Assembly: GCA_964478165.1 (NCBI GenBank)
Contig: CAYZGU010000007.1
Location: 59,855-123,854 of the forward strand
DNA: 64,000 bases
From: CAYZGU01 sp964478165
GTDB lineage: Bacteria; Poribacteria; WGA-4E; JAJDTR01
Reading direction: 5' to 3'
Shown here one piece after another: positions 38,048 to 48,126 of the stretch; positions within the stretch are counted from its first letter, which is position 1, and every line of letters starts with the position of its first letter. The notes under the pieces were generated by a model. It saw only the letters and a list, made by a program, of their open reading frames with translations. It searched no databases and had not been told where the DNA came from. Both the position numbers and the translations under genes were made by a program.

Positions 38048-38725
38048 CTAGAGTTTCTTTTTGCGCTGTTCACGTAATTCGGCTACGGTAAAGTCAGGAG
38101 AGTCGAAGAATTCAAACGCGCGAGCCTCCGAATCTGAAATCTCACCAGCCAGCCGCAGAATATCTTCAGCATGTTCTGTTGGAATGCGAACACAACCATC
38201 ACCGTCTGCGAAGATTAGGTCATCGGGATGGATGCGCACTTGACCAACAGTAACAGAAGCGTTAAATCGGGTTAAATTAAAGACGCCATGGCCCGAAACG
38301 GTGCCCCAACCCCAGATCGGTAATCCGGCAGTTCGAATTCCAGCTAGATCTCGTACACTTCCATCTACAATCGCGCCAACCGCACCTAACCGTTTGAACA
38401 ATCTAGCCATACCGTCTCCGAAACTCGCGCCTCGCCCTGGCCGCGAATCCACATCTTTGACAACGGCAACTATGGGACCAGAATGCTGTTCCATATATTC
38501 ATAGAAGTCGAGCCACTCTATGGCTGGGGAATCAGAATCATTGGTTGTCACTTCCGCCGTAACGGCGTAACCGACCACGGTTCCGAGCTCGGGTAGCAGA
38601 TAGCGGATGTCGCGGCTAGTGTATTCTTCGTTAGGTAATCCCAACTTTTTAACCATAGCGTTGAATACAGTGGGAGAATCAAAAGATTTGAGGTTTTGAA
38701 TGATCTCTGGATTTACGGTTGGCAT
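38048..38725 (-). CDS. RraA / HMG-aldolase-like family protein
   Basis: 225 residues. The family signature is GDGMARLFKRLGAVGAIVDG followed by SVRDLAGI, with the conserved Arg-Asp pair, then GLPIWGWGTVSGHG and ADGDGCVRIP. Members without RNase E partners often are divalent-metal aldolases or decarboxylases acting on 4-hydroxy-2-oxo acids, which would suit the sugar-acid genes around it. The start at 38725 (MPTVNPE) follows AAGGAG. It stands alone on the minus strand. Confidence 0.88.
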   Translation of the reverse strand: MPTVNPEIIQNLKSFDSPTVFNAMVKKLGLPNEEYTSRDIRYLLPELGTVVGYAVTAEVTTNDSDSPAIEWLDFYEYMEQHSGPIVAVVKDVDSRPGRGASFGDGMARLFKRLGAVGAIVDGSVRDLAGIRTAGLPIWGWGTVSGHGVFNLTRFNASVTVGQVRIHPDDLIFADGDGCVRIPTEHAEDILRLAGEISDSEARAFEFFDSPDFTVAELREQRKKKL

Positions 38726-39083
38726 CAATTCTTGCTCCTTATTTGTGTGGGATAATGATACATGAACTCGCAATGGTTCATTCCGATTCTACAACATTTT
38801 GACGGCATGTCGAAGGTTACTGTAGATTTCTTCTGATACTACACATGTTGTTTATCTATGCTGGCGTGTTCATCTGGTCTGTAGATTTAGGGGTTTAAAA
38901 TTCTCGAGGTTCTCTAATTCACATCGACAAGTTCCTTCTCGTTTGTGGAAAGGTTTAGAATCTGAGTAGAGGCTGTCTTGGGACTTTGTAACATTCTATT
39001 TTCCATGGTCTTATGCACTTCCGCACATGCTTGAGGTAAAATGCGTAAGAGTTAGCGGAACCCCTTGTCTGTTACGATGGGGT
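38726..39083. other. Spacer
   Basis: About 360 bp between the decayed dehydrogenase and the RraA-family gene. Nothing recognisable was seen. Confidence 0.4.
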
Positions 39084-40246
39084 TCATGGTGCTTCACTCA
39101 TTCCGAGGTGATTTCTCGGTACAATGGTAGCTTTGACACAATGCATTTTCATCGCGGCTTCAGTAGCAGTAGCAATGCCTTTTGCACTGAATGAAAATAT
39201 TTCTTGCATAAGGTGTCAGGGGTAGCGATTGCCAGTTCGAGCAAGTATCTGAATTCCCAGGGGTATATCATTCGGGGTAAATGTCCAGCTTCCAAGGAGA
39301 TTGGTGTCCTTAGCACAGATGCGGTGCCAGTTGGTTTCCATAGATCCGGCATCAGTAAACTGCCCCATCTCAACATAGGTGCCCCATCGCGAAGCATCTC
39401 GATGCCTTCGGGTCCATCTGAAGGATGTCCCGAACAATCGATAACAACGTCCGCTCCGAAGCCGCCGACGATCTCCTGGATTTTGTCAATACGTGACTGT
39501 GGTGTTGAATACTCATCAATTGACACAGTGCCAGATGCTCCGAAGGAGTCGCAGAGGGTCAGACGTGGCTCGACCGGTGCACCGACGATCACAACACGAC
39601 CTGCACCCATCTCCAGAGCTACGACTAACATTAACACGCCGATTGGTCCTGAACCCTGGATTACGACGGTGTCTCCAACATGAAATCCATCTGCGGAACT
39701 GGCACGGTTAAGACCACGAATGTAACACGTCAATGGCTCGGAAAGGCTGCCTCGCAGAGGCGTCATGTCGTCAGGCAGACGGTAGATTTTCGTCGCCGAA
39801 GCATTTCTAAGTCAACATAAACCATTTCTGCCCAGCCTCCCCAGAGGTGCGGCGGTGTTTCAAAGGGGATATATCGGCCATAGTTAGGTTGGGTCCAGGC
39901 AGCGGTTGGCATGCTTCGGATAGTGAATACAATAATAGCATTTACCGCACGACATTAAGGGAGGAAGCATTACCTTATCCCCTTCCGCCAACGTTTCTCC
40001 CATGAAGTCAGTGTTCAGCTCGGATTCCTTTTCTTCGATAATCCCGGCAAGTTCGTGGCCCAATGTGAGTGGCCAGGGAAGTGGTTGCGGCCAATGGCCC
40101 CGAAGGATGCGAAGATTTGTACCATAAACGCCGCATGCTTCGATACGGATTAGCGCCCCTCGCTTCGGGACCTGAGCTCGTGGCACTCTGTGGATGTGGG
40201 GCCGCTCGCCTGGACCATCAACTGTCGAAACGCTTATGGTGTTCAC
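39084..40246 (-). pseudogene. Zinc-dependent medium-chain dehydrogenase, disrupted by three indels
   Basis: Read in shifting frames, the sequence forms one alcohol/sorbitol-dehydrogenase-like protein. The N-terminal part (GTG at 40246) has RIEACGVYGTN, LTLGHELAGIIEE, and CGKCYYCIHYPKHANRC with the structural zinc cysteines. It breaks at the stop 39884-39886. The next piece, YGRYIPFETPPHLWGGWAEM, is one frame away. The sequence returns to the first frame by KIYRLPDDMTPLRGSLSEPL and continues with GDTVVIQGSGPIGVLML. A third shift in an A-run near 39185 restores IATATEAAMKMHCVKATIVP. The 5' end overlaps the stop of the sugar kinase gene by 29 bp, implying former translational coupling. As it stands no active enzyme is made, unless the indels are sequencing errors. 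Confidence 0.85.
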
Positions 40247-41300
40247 TAATGATCTCCGTGATTTCAGATTCACGCGGGTGGTAGATTCCGCCTTCCACGG
40301 TAGTACTTGATTCGGCGATCTGACAAGCCCCAGCAAAAGCAACTGGGATGTCTCGGCATATCAAATAGAGTGCAGCTAGTGCACCCGTGAAATTGTCTCC
40401 GGCACCGGTGGTGTTTGTTCCCATGAGTGCTGTTTTGTCGGCGACATGATTGATGATACGCACACTACCCCTATCGCGAAACCCAATATACGCATCTGGG
40501 TATCCCGTCAAGACCACGCCGCATCGGATACCCATATTGAGAATAGACTTCACTGCATCTCGCTTGGCTTGGGATCGGTTAGCGATTCTACTGCGCAATA
40601 CAATCTCGGCTTCGTCTTTTCCTAGAGAGCAAAAATCGAGGTGCTCTGCAATCATTCTAAAACTATCTCTTGCCCTCTGTGTTGACTCGCGGGCTGTTTT
40701 ACCCCAAAGAGACATTCTGAAATTCACACAGTAGAATGTCACGGTCCGTTTTTGTTGTGCAACCTCTAGAATATCGATGAGACTGTGTAGTTCATGAGTC
40801 CTGGCGTGGGTGATTCCACTTAGGATTATACCTGTCGAATCAGTATCATACTCCTTTATAACGTCCGTGACATGATGCTGAGTTAAATCTTCAAATGCCG
40901 CTCCAATCCTGGCATAGGGAAACGAACCAAGATTGTCTCGATATCCTTCAACGTATGCGCCCATATGCCCGTGACGCATGCGACGTATCGCTCTAGTGTC
41001 GATCTTGTGTGTCGCCAACCACTCTATGAAGTGCTCGGAGCAATCACAATTGCTATCTCCAACTGCTGTCACCAGCGTCGTTAGATTATCAGCAGCGTGA
41101 TGAGCCAAGATGTGCTTGGCGGCATTGATTGCATTAAGAATGTCTCCAGAAAATCCAATGTACGGTCCACCAATCAGTGTTTCTACCCCAGTATCGAGAG
41201 TTCCCGGCTGCAACGGTGTGTCAAGAATCATTGTTCTGGGCGGACGGCTTAATCTTACTTCTACTAATGGTTCTCCGTATCCGATTACTACATGGCGCAT
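40218..41300 (-). CDS. PfkB-family sugar kinase (2-keto-3-deoxygluconate kinase-like)
   Basis: 360 residues from ATG 41300. The N-terminal glycines (GGPYIGFSGDILNAINAAKH), ICRDIPVAFAGA and the anion-hole motif TNTTGAGDNFTGALAALY, with the catalytic Asp, identify the ribokinase/PfkB fold. The GFSGD and RMRHGHMGAYVEGYRDNLG segments resemble 2-keto-3-deoxygluconate kinases. The ribosome-binding site is weak and a GTG at 41336 is an alternative. Its stop overlaps the dehydrogenase pseudogene. With the enolase-superfamily dehydratase at 33481-34620 it would make a dehydratase-kinase route for sugar acids, an inference. Confidence 0.83.
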   Translation of the reverse strand: MRHVVIGYGEPLVEVRLSRPPRTMILDTPLQPGTLDTGVETLIGGPYIGFSGDILNAINAAKHILAHHAADNLTTLVTAVGDSNCDCSEHFIEWLATHKIDTRAIRRMRHGHMGAYVEGYRDNLGSFPYARIGAAFEDLTQHHVTDVIKEYDTDSTGIILSGITHARTHELHSLIDILEVAQQKRTVTFYCVNFRMSLWGKTARESTQRARDSFRMIAEHLDFCSLGKDEAEIVLRSRIANRSQAKRDAVKSILNMGIRCGVVLTGYPDAYIGFRDRGSVRIINHVADKTALMGTNTTGAGDNFTGALAALYLICRDIPVAFAGACQIAESSTTVEGGIYHPRESEITEIISEHHKRFDS

Positions 41301-41697
41301 AAGTTTACCGAAGCTTATAACAAATCTAAAATCCACTTCTTTGAGGAAGTTAGTCTAGTGCGCCACGCTAGATGTGCACAACGAATTTTCAAGAGGGTCG
41401 AGCTGAATTCTAGCAGAACCGAGTTAATTCGTCAACAGAAAATACGGTCTTCAGGGTGACAAGGTTCTTGCAAGCACTAAAGCGAGTGACTCCATTTGTC
41501 AACGGATTGTGCATCTTAGATGCTTCCCAAGGATTCGGACATGATAACGCCTTCAGCATAGAAGAGTGAATAGCGTTTTGTCGTCCACGAAGCCATGGTT
41601 GAAGCGCGCTATTTGGCAGATAGGCAATGGTTTGCTAAGACTCGCACCCCGGATAGACTTAGGCGACTGTATGGGCTAGAATTTGGACTTGGACCTC
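41301..41697. other. Spacer
   Basis: About 400 bp upstream of the sugar kinase. No gene or clear promoter seen. Confidence 0.4.
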
Positions 41698-43341
41698 TCA
41701 ACAATTACGATTTGATGTCAGATTGTCGTGGATAGTGGATTGGGTCCTCCAATCATTTCCCCAGAAACCCCAATCCAGCAGTCTTCCGCCAGCGTATACT
41801 AGGTAGTCGGGCAAGAGTTGCATGTCGAGATGGCTACCCCAGCAAATTGCGTCAGGCGTCGTGCCACCGTGGATGGCAATATAGAGTTTAGAATTCTCGG
41901 GGTGAGGGAATACGGCGAAGATCGCTATATCCTTGGCTTGCCACGATTTGTCAGAAATCTGGATAGTCTGTTCCCCAAATGCCAAAGGAAGGTGTCGTTC
42001 GAACCGTGACAGAATTGCGTTAGACGCGAATGTTCCATATAACAACAGGTTGCTAGCCGTTATGTCGCGTTCAGAGAGTTCAGTATCCAAAATTACCGGA
42101 AGCTCAACGGAATTACTCCCTAGGATGCCACCACGATTTACGCCACCGTTCCGACTGCGAAAGTATTCAACGGCATTCTCCGCCAGCCATCGGTTAAAGA
42201 ACGTCTCCTCATTCGTTCCAGTGCTACCGGGAACAAGTAGAAGTCCATCAAAAAACAGATCGCTGATGGGGCCTGATACACGGTGGTGTTTCTGGCCAGC
42301 AAGGTTGAATTTTCCGCGCTTCCAATCTCCAAGCATAGACTTTTGGAACTGAACTGGGTAGCCTAGATCTACCGGTTCACATCGCTGCTTGTCAATTGTT
42401 ACATGTGTTGATTTGCTTTTCTCATGAGGTCCAATGGAGAAAGTACGGATGTTTTCTGTGCGAATGACAACGTGGTTTTCCTCGGAAAAGCGTGCATCCA
42501 GGCTGCTCCGCTTACCGTAGTTGGCAATCTGGTCAATGGCGATCCAGTGCGAACGGTTGTGCCGCAGGCTATATGTCGCCAGGCAAACGTGATTTGGGCA
42601 GCGTTGCTTTCGTTGTTGGAGTAGCCAGAGTATCACTCTCTCCCAAATATCGGAGGTGCGACAGTCGTGACCCGTATTGGGGACCTCCGTATATTTGTGC
42701 GCAAATCCGCGCGCTGCCATTTCCTTAGCCATCCGACGGGAATGCGTGACTGGGACGCCGCCACCGACACCCCGATCCCACGCGCCGTGAACTATCCAGA
42801 TAGGAGTATGGGCAAGGTTGTCAACCAAGAAGGCTGCCGATCTAGCTTGCCATGACGATTCCTCCCACTCCTGAAGATGGAATGTGTACCCATTTGGTTT
42901 TTCCCACAATCGATAGTCACAATAACCACAGAATGGTGCAGCAGCCGCAAAAAGGTCGGGGTAATGAGAAATGAGATACCAAGTTGCCGCCCCGCCCATG
43001 GACGCGCCAGTGATTGTGATTCGGTTATGGTCAACTGGATAGTTTGCCGCGACATGATTGATAGCTTCTAGAACATCGACTTCACCGTAATTCTGATAGA
43101 CAGAACCACCGCCTCGCCCCGTCGGGCGGAGCACAATACATTGGACGTCATGTTTCGCTGCGATGTCAACCATTTCTTCGGTCAATCGGACTGCACCATC
43201 TAGATCTTCTAAGGCACCGGGACTCACCTCCACAACTAACGGCATAGGCGCGTCACTGGTGCCGGTGGTACAGACGGCGCAGGGGTGTGTTTTACCATCA
43301 ACATTAGATTTAAAGTACTGAAGTTGGCCGACTGGTTTCAT
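41698..43341 (-). CDS. Alpha/beta-hydrolase esterase with C-terminal beta domain
   Basis: 547 residues. Nucleophile motif GASMGG (Ser114), acid in VHGAWDRGVG (Asp189) and base in NTGHDC (His225) form a complete catalytic triad of the esterase / PHB-depolymerase-like S9 branch (residues about 30-240). The remaining 300 residues hold a beta-rich domain (LATYSLRHNRSHWIAID) and a second part ending in DYLVYAGGRLLDWGFWGNDW, as in two-domain planctomycete-type S9 esterases. No signal peptide is seen. ATG 43341 follows GGGGAG; the upstream extension to 43431 is unsupported. Substrate: probably a carbohydrate or aromatic ester. Confidence 0.82.
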   Translation of the reverse strand: MKPVGQLQYFKSNVDGKTHPCAVCTTGTSDAPMPLVVEVSPGALEDLDGAVRLTEEMVDIAAKHDVQCIVLRPTGRGGGSVYQNYGEVDVLEAINHVAANYPVDHNRITITGASMGGAATWYLISHYPDLFAAAAPFCGYCDYRLWEKPNGYTFHLQEWEESSWQARSAAFLVDNLAHTPIWIVHGAWDRGVGGGVPVTHSRRMAKEMAARGFAHKYTEVPNTGHDCRTSDIWERVILWLLQQRKQRCPNHVCLATYSLRHNRSHWIAIDQIANYGKRSSLDARFSEENHVVIRTENIRTFSIGPHEKSKSTHVTIDKQRCEPVDLGYPVQFQKSMLGDWKRGKFNLAGQKHHRVSGPISDLFFDGLLLVPGSTGTNEETFFNRWLAENAVEYFRSRNGGVNRGGILGSNSVELPVILDTELSERDITASNLLLYGTFASNAILSRFERHLPLAFGEQTIQISDKSWQAKDIAIFAVFPHPENSKLYIAIHGGTTPDAICWGSHLDMQLLPDYLVYAGGRLLDWGFWGNDWRTQSTIHDNLTSNRNC

Positions 43342-44107
43342 GGAGTTGCTCCCCTGTTTAGCAGTGTAAATAGACCGATTTTCCGAGCGGAATTTCCATT
43401 GAGGATTCCATTCGGGATTATCCCAACTCAACCCTTGTTCTATGCTTTGGCCGCTGTCGCAGGTTGCGATTTCGATACCCTACATGGGTTCTGGGTGCTT
43501 CACCGACAAGTTGCTGTCACGGTTGACTTCGAAAACACATGGGCGCCGAGTTGGACTGCCATCCAGAGCGCAAGCATTTGTCCCCGCCCGTGGATTTGAA
43601 AAGATAACATGCGAATTTCTCAGTAGCCCGGAATTTCTCCGAAAGCATCGCAGACTTACGATGTATCCAGATTGGTGGGATGGTCCGAAGTACAGAACAG
43701 GATTTGTTCCATGTGATTTGTAACATTGGTCTGAGACCTTGATTCCCAGGTACTACCATTTGTTCCATCTGTTTGCGTTGAACAAATGGCCTAAGAGCTC
43801 GGCAATTTGTATCTCAGAATCAGAAGCCAGTTGCTTGGACATCCCATTGGTCACAAAATGGCGTCAATGATCAGTATTCTATCCCCATTTCACTGCCGAA
43901 TCAATAAAAATCCGATCTTGAGTATGTTTTAATGGTATACTGAGATGAGGTGTACAAAAGGCTTCGAAGCGTTGGTTGAACATGCAGGTGAGTTCCAATG
44001 GGAAGCGTCCTAATGCCAGGCCAAGTGTTTCGAGTTATCCATAGGTTCTCTCAAATCTTCCACTACCAATCACATCCTTTGGTTCTTTCATGGTCCGACT
44101 TTGTGTG
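43342..44107. other. Divergent regulatory spacer
   Basis: About 765 bp between the esterase (minus) and the WD40 gene (plus). It contains an extended -10 element at 43933-43941. No gene seen. Confidence 0.45.
43933..43941 (+). promoter_or_regulatory. Extended -10 element upstream of WD40 operon
   Basis: TGGTATACT fits TGnTATAAT with one mismatch. TTGAGT at 43918-43923 is too close (12 bp) to act as a normal -35. It lies about 165 bp upstream of the WD40 start. Confidence 0.4.
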
Positions 44108-45109
44108 ATGAAGAGATTTCAGGCCCTAGCAGTTTCATGTTTTCTTGTCTTCACAGTCCCGATTCAGGCGGATGTTGTCACTTCGCCAATTTGGTCGATT
44201 CAGTTCAGTCCGGATGGCAAATACATTGCGGCAGGGCGTTACCAATGGGTACAACTTTGGGATGTCAAGGCTCGCAAGGTAATTCGGGTTTTTGAACCCC
44301 ATGCTGATGCTGTACGGTGTCTAAAGTTTTCGGCCGATGGCAAAATGCTATTCACAGGTGGTGGGTTGCCTGCAGAAAGTGGCGAATTTCAAATCTGGGA
44401 CGTGGAATCGGGTGAACGCATCGAGGCATTGGAACCTCATGCGGACAGTATTGAGGCTATCGCTGTGAATGCTGATAGCTCAAAGATTTTCACGGCAAGC
44501 ATGGATGAACGGGTTTCTGTAATCTCCTTTCCTAATGCAAAAATTGAGCGAACTTTAACGCAACATGTAGATCGCGTATTGGCAGTTGATTATAGCGCGG
44601 ATGGGAAATACTTTGTTACAGGTGGTAAGGACAAAACGGTGAAGGTATGGGATACTCAGACGTACGAGGTCTTGGTCAACTTCGATCAGAATGATGCTCC
44701 GGTGTATGCGGTTTCTTTTGCGCCGGCCGGTAATATCATTGTTTCCGCTTCGGCCGATAATGTTTTGCGTTCATGGCGTGTCGATGAATCGCGCGCTGAA
44801 TCGGGACGAATTGAAACCGATGGATCGCTTGTCCGTGTTTATAACGGGCATCGGGCACCTGTTTACGCAATTGATTGTGGTGTGCGTAATAACCACGTTA
44901 TTGTTGTCTCTGGGAGTGCCGATAAATCGGTAATCGTGTGGAATCTGCGATCAGGAAACCAGATCTACAGATTTCGGCAGTCGACGGATGAAGTGTATGC
45001 GGTTGATCTTGGTCCCAATGGCCGCTTCCTCACCGCCGGAGGACGGGATGGAAAGATCCGACTCTGGGATTTGGTAAATGGTGAACCGGTAGCAGGATGT
45101 CTGGAATAA
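44108..45109 (+). CDS. Secreted WD40-repeat propeller protein
   Basis: 333 residues from ATG 44108; ATG 44090 is an alternative. Neither has a good ribosome-binding site. A signal peptide (MKRFQALAVSCFLVFTVPIQ, then A) is followed by seven WD40-like blades ending in WD or VW pairs: VQLWDVK, FQIWDVES, VKVWDTQ, SVIVWNLR, IRLWDL. In planctomycete-type bacteria, secreted WD40 proteins often lie beside PPC-domain and cytochrome proteins, as here: the haem-PPC gene begins 22 bp downstream. The role is probably as a scaffold in the cell envelope; ligand unknown. Confidence 0.87.
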   Translation: MKRFQALAVSCFLVFTVPIQADVVTSPIWSIQFSPDGKYIAAGRYQWVQLWDVKARKVIRVFEPHADAVRCLKFSADGKMLFTGGGLPAESGEFQIWDVESGERIEALEPHADSIEAIAVNADSSKIFTASMDERVSVISFPNAKIERTLTQHVDRVLAVDYSADGKYFVTGGKDKTVKVWDTQTYEVLVNFDQNDAPVYAVSFAPAGNIIVSASADNVLRSWRVDESRAESGRIETDGSLVRVYNGHRAPVYAIDCGVRNNHVIVVSGSADKSVIVWNLRSGNQIYRFRQSTDEVYAVDLGPNGRFLTAGGRDGKIRLWDLVNGEPVAGCLE

Positions 45110-45131
45110 TGGCATCGACGGACGAGAAAAA

Positions 45132-48113
45132 ATGAATCTAGTTAGCCGTTGCTTCCGTGGAGAACGTCATGCAATGAGAACATTAATTTTTATTCGATTA
45201 GTAGTGTTGGTAATTGTGGATTGTCTCTGCTTTGGCCACAAAATTCCGGCATTCGCGCAGGGAACGCCACGCATTAGTGCTCTATTCCCCGCTGGTGGAC
45301 AAGTAGGAACTAGTGTTGATGTTTCTATTCAGGGGGCTGATCTTGATGGCGCGCATACATTGATCATAGAAGGTGAATCGGGAATTGTGGGTGAACTATT
45401 TAATGAAGGTGGTGAAATCGACAGAACCCATCAAGAATTGTTCGAGCAAGCGTGTACTCAATGCCACGAATTGCGATCTCCGAGCAATCGATCTATGACT
45501 GCTGGACAATGGGAAGCAATCGTAGACCGAATGATTAACGAGGAGAATGCGGGAATTTCACGCGACGATCGGGACAAAATTGTGTTATATCTGAAGTCGG
45601 TGATTGAAGAGAGCGGGAAGTTAATGGCCCGTGTGACGATTCCCCCTAATGTGCCATTTGGTGTTCGTGAGATGCGTGTTGTTGGGAAATATGGGAGCTC
45701 AACCGCTTGGCCTTTTGAAATTAGCCAACAAGGGGAGAAAACTGAGGTTGAACCAAATAATTCGATTACGCAGCCAACATTTGTCGAACCACCTCTTGTG
45801 ATAAATGGCTCAATTGGCACTAATGCGGACGAGGATGTTTTTCAGTTCCATGTATACGCTGGAGCGCGGATTATCTTCGAGGTCAAAGCATTTCGGCTTA
45901 ACAACGCCAGCCAGCAGTTTTTTCACCCGACGATATCGCTTCTCGATGCTGGGGCCGAGGAACTGGCGCGCAGTAACGGCTTCTACAGTCTTGATCCGTT
46001 AATCGATTACACCTTTGAAAATGACGGCACGTACTATCTTTGCATACGAGATCTGCTCTATCGTGGCAGTTCTGCCTCGGTCTACCGTCTGTCAATTGGG
46101 GCTACTGCCTATAATACTTATCTTTTTCCACCTGCTGGTCAGATTGGGACGTTGGTTCAAGGCTGCATTGGTGGTGAGAATGTACCCGACATCTCCTCGG
46201 TAGATTCGCGAAACCAACCCAATACGACGATAGATTTGCAGGCGGATCGAAAGCCCGGTTTAAAGCGCGTTCGCACACCTTACGGAGATTTTTCCTTTAT
46301 TGCCAGCGGCGCACCTGAGACGTTAGAAATAGAAATAAGCAAATCGTCTCATTCTAATTCTAATGTTACTGTACCGATTGATTTGGAGGGAGAGTTCCTC
46401 TTTCAAGTGAAATGCGCCCAGTGTCATGAGCTTCGATCTCCGAGTGATCAAGCGCTTACTGCTGAAGAGTGGCAGGCAACAATTACGCGTATGAAGGAAA
46501 AGGTGGATTCGAATATCTCAGCGCAGGACGAAAAGGATATTACTGCTTTTGTGCAAGTCGAGCTGGAACGCTTGTCTGAACTGATGGCTGAACGCATTCA
46601 GGGCGCCCAGGAAATTGGAATTCCGGGTGGTGTAAGCGGTCGGATTTCCCAAGCGGGTGATGTGGATTATTACAAGTTCACGGTTAGCGAGGCCCAAATG
46701 CTTGGACCGTGGTGGGTAATTCAGCCATTCGACAATTTTGACGAAACTGGATTTGATGTCGTTTACCCGCCCGAAGTGGAAATCGATCTTAAAAAAGAAT
46801 ATATGGGGAAACGTGGACGGACGATTGGTTGGTACCAGTCGGCTGGAACAGGTAACACTGTCTTTTCAAATGTTCCGGAAGATGATGTCGTGGGCTACGC
46901 GCTGACTTACATCGATGCCGATCGTGAACGTACTGAGATCTTGTCGCTCGGTTCTGATGATGGGATCAAGGTTTGGGTCAACGATCGACTGATATGGAGT
47001 CATCATGTACATCGGCCTGTGCGATCTGCTGAGGATGTAATCGCTTTGCCGCTTGTCAAGGGTCGCAACAAGATTCTTATAAAGATCGAAAATGGCTATG
47101 GACCTTGGGGATTCTTGGCGACGCTCGGCGGGTATTCAATAGATCTTTCTGCGGAACGGCTTGGTTCAGTCTTGAGCCCAGCCCTCACCCTGCTTAATGT
47201 GGAGGGAGAGATTTTATCGAATAATGCTGGGATTGGTGGTGGACGTGATGCTCGGATTGATCACAGTTTTTCCGAACCGGGAAGTTATATCCTGCGAGTT
47301 GAAGATGTAACAGGGAATGGAGGCGATAGCTACATCTACCATTTGAGTGTCGCACCGACGCGTCCCGATTTCAACATTACTGTGACCCCGGATAACCCAA
47401 ACATCGGGAGAGGAGGGACTGCCGTTTTAGCTGTGACTGTGAGTCGAAAGGTGGGATTTAGTGGTGAAATTGCCCTTCAAGCCGAGAATTTACCTCCTGG
47501 GATAACGTCTAGTTCGAGTGGAATTCCTAAAGAGATGCAGAAGGGTCTTATCGCGTTGACTGCTGCGGCTGACGCACCGTTGGAGCACCGGGTAGTTCAG
47601 ATAGTTGGATTCGTCAAGCCACTGACTGGGGAGTTGGTTAAACGCACAGCCAAACCTGTTGAGGTTTATCGCCTTGCCGACCGAGATATGTCGGTACAGC
47701 GCTCGAGTGTCGTGGTTAGTGTTACTGAAACACCAAATGTTATACTCTCGGTCTTTCCGCAAGTTGTCACGATTAAGCCCGAGACCCCGGTGGCACTCAA
47801 AATCACTGCTTATCGCAAGCCCGGCTTACAACAGATTCTGACGCTTTCTCTACTCGGGTTGCCACCGGGAGTTCTTACACAAAGTCAGAACACAATCCTT
47901 GACCGAGATCAGACGGAAGCCACAATTGTCCTTTTGCCAAACATTGTTGGCAGTGGAAGAACGGAGGAGCGACAAAATCCCTTCATCGGGCGTGAACTCG
48001 ATGTCCTCCCGTACGATGTTGTAGTGACCGCGTCCGTTGGACAAAAAGTCATTGCGAGTACGCCCCCAGCTAAGCTGTCTATTGGGGATATGCAGGGAAA
48101 GTTTCGAAAATAA
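45132..48113 (+). CDS. Exported diheme-motif PPC-domain protein
   Basis: 993 residues. A signal peptide lies within residues 1-43; ATG 45174 is an alternative start. Two CxxCH haem-c motifs occur: CTQCHELRSPSNRS (C108, H112) and CAQCHELRSPSDQA (C428, H432). Each is followed by TAGQWEAIVDRM- or TAEEWQATITRM-type helices and an Asp-rich loop. Between and after them are pre-peptidase C-terminal (PPC) beta-sandwich domains: EDVFQFHVYAGARIIFEV and GDVDYYKFTVSEAQML. The second PPC domain is split by a 150-residue insert containing LGSDDGIKVWVNDRLIW. Ig-like repeats follow (about 715-930). It is probably an envelope electron-transfer or adhesion protein. It sits between the WD40 and YtoQ-like genes with gaps of 22 and 13 bp. 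Confidence 0.8.
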   Translation: MNLVSRCFRGERHAMRTLIFIRLVVLVIVDCLCFGHKIPAFAQGTPRISALFPAGGQVGTSVDVSIQGADLDGAHTLIIEGESGIVGELFNEGGEIDRTHQELFEQACTQCHELRSPSNRSMTAGQWEAIVDRMINEENAGISRDDRDKIVLYLKSVIEESGKLMARVTIPPNVPFGVREMRVVGKYGSSTAWPFEISQQGEKTEVEPNNSITQPTFVEPPLVINGSIGTNADEDVFQFHVYAGARIIFEVKAFRLNNASQQFFHPTISLLDAGAEELARSNGFYSLDPLIDYTFENDGTYYLCIRDLLYRGSSASVYRLSIGATAYNTYLFPPAGQIGTLVQGCIGGENVPDISSVDSRNQPNTTIDLQADRKPGLKRVRTPYGDFSFIASGAPETLEIEISKSSHSNSNVTVPIDLEGEFLFQVKCAQCHELRSPSDQALTAEEWQATITRMKEKVDSNISAQDEKDITAFVQVELERLSELMAERIQGAQEIGIPGGVSGRISQAGDVDYYKFTVSEAQMLGPWWVIQPFDNFDETGFDVVYPPEVEIDLKKEYMGKRGRTIGWYQSAGTGNTVFSNVPEDDVVGYALTYIDADRERTEILSLGSDDGIKVWVNDRLIWSHHVHRPVRSAEDVIALPLVKGRNKILIKIENGYGPWGFLATLGGYSIDLSAERLGSVLSPALTLLNVEGEILSNNAGIGGGRDARIDHSFSEPGSYILRVEDVTGNGGDSYIYHLSVAPTRPDFNITVTPDNPNIGRGGTAVLAVTVSRKVGFSGEIALQAENLPPGITSSSSGIPKEMQKGLIALTAAADAPLEHRVVQIVGFVKPLTGELVKRTAKPVEVYRLADRDMSVQRSSVVVSVTETPNVILSVFPQVVTIKPETPVALKITAYRKPGLQQILTLSLLGLPPGVLTQSQNTILDRDQTEATIVLLPNIVGSGRTEERQNPFIGRELDVLPYDVVVTASVGQKVIASTPPAKLSIGDMQGKFRK

Positions 48114-48126
48114 ATAAGGAAAAGAG

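Noticed and set aside
43918..43941. TTGAGT-TATACT as a classical promoter
   Set aside because: Spacing is only 12 bp; kept only as an extended -10 element.
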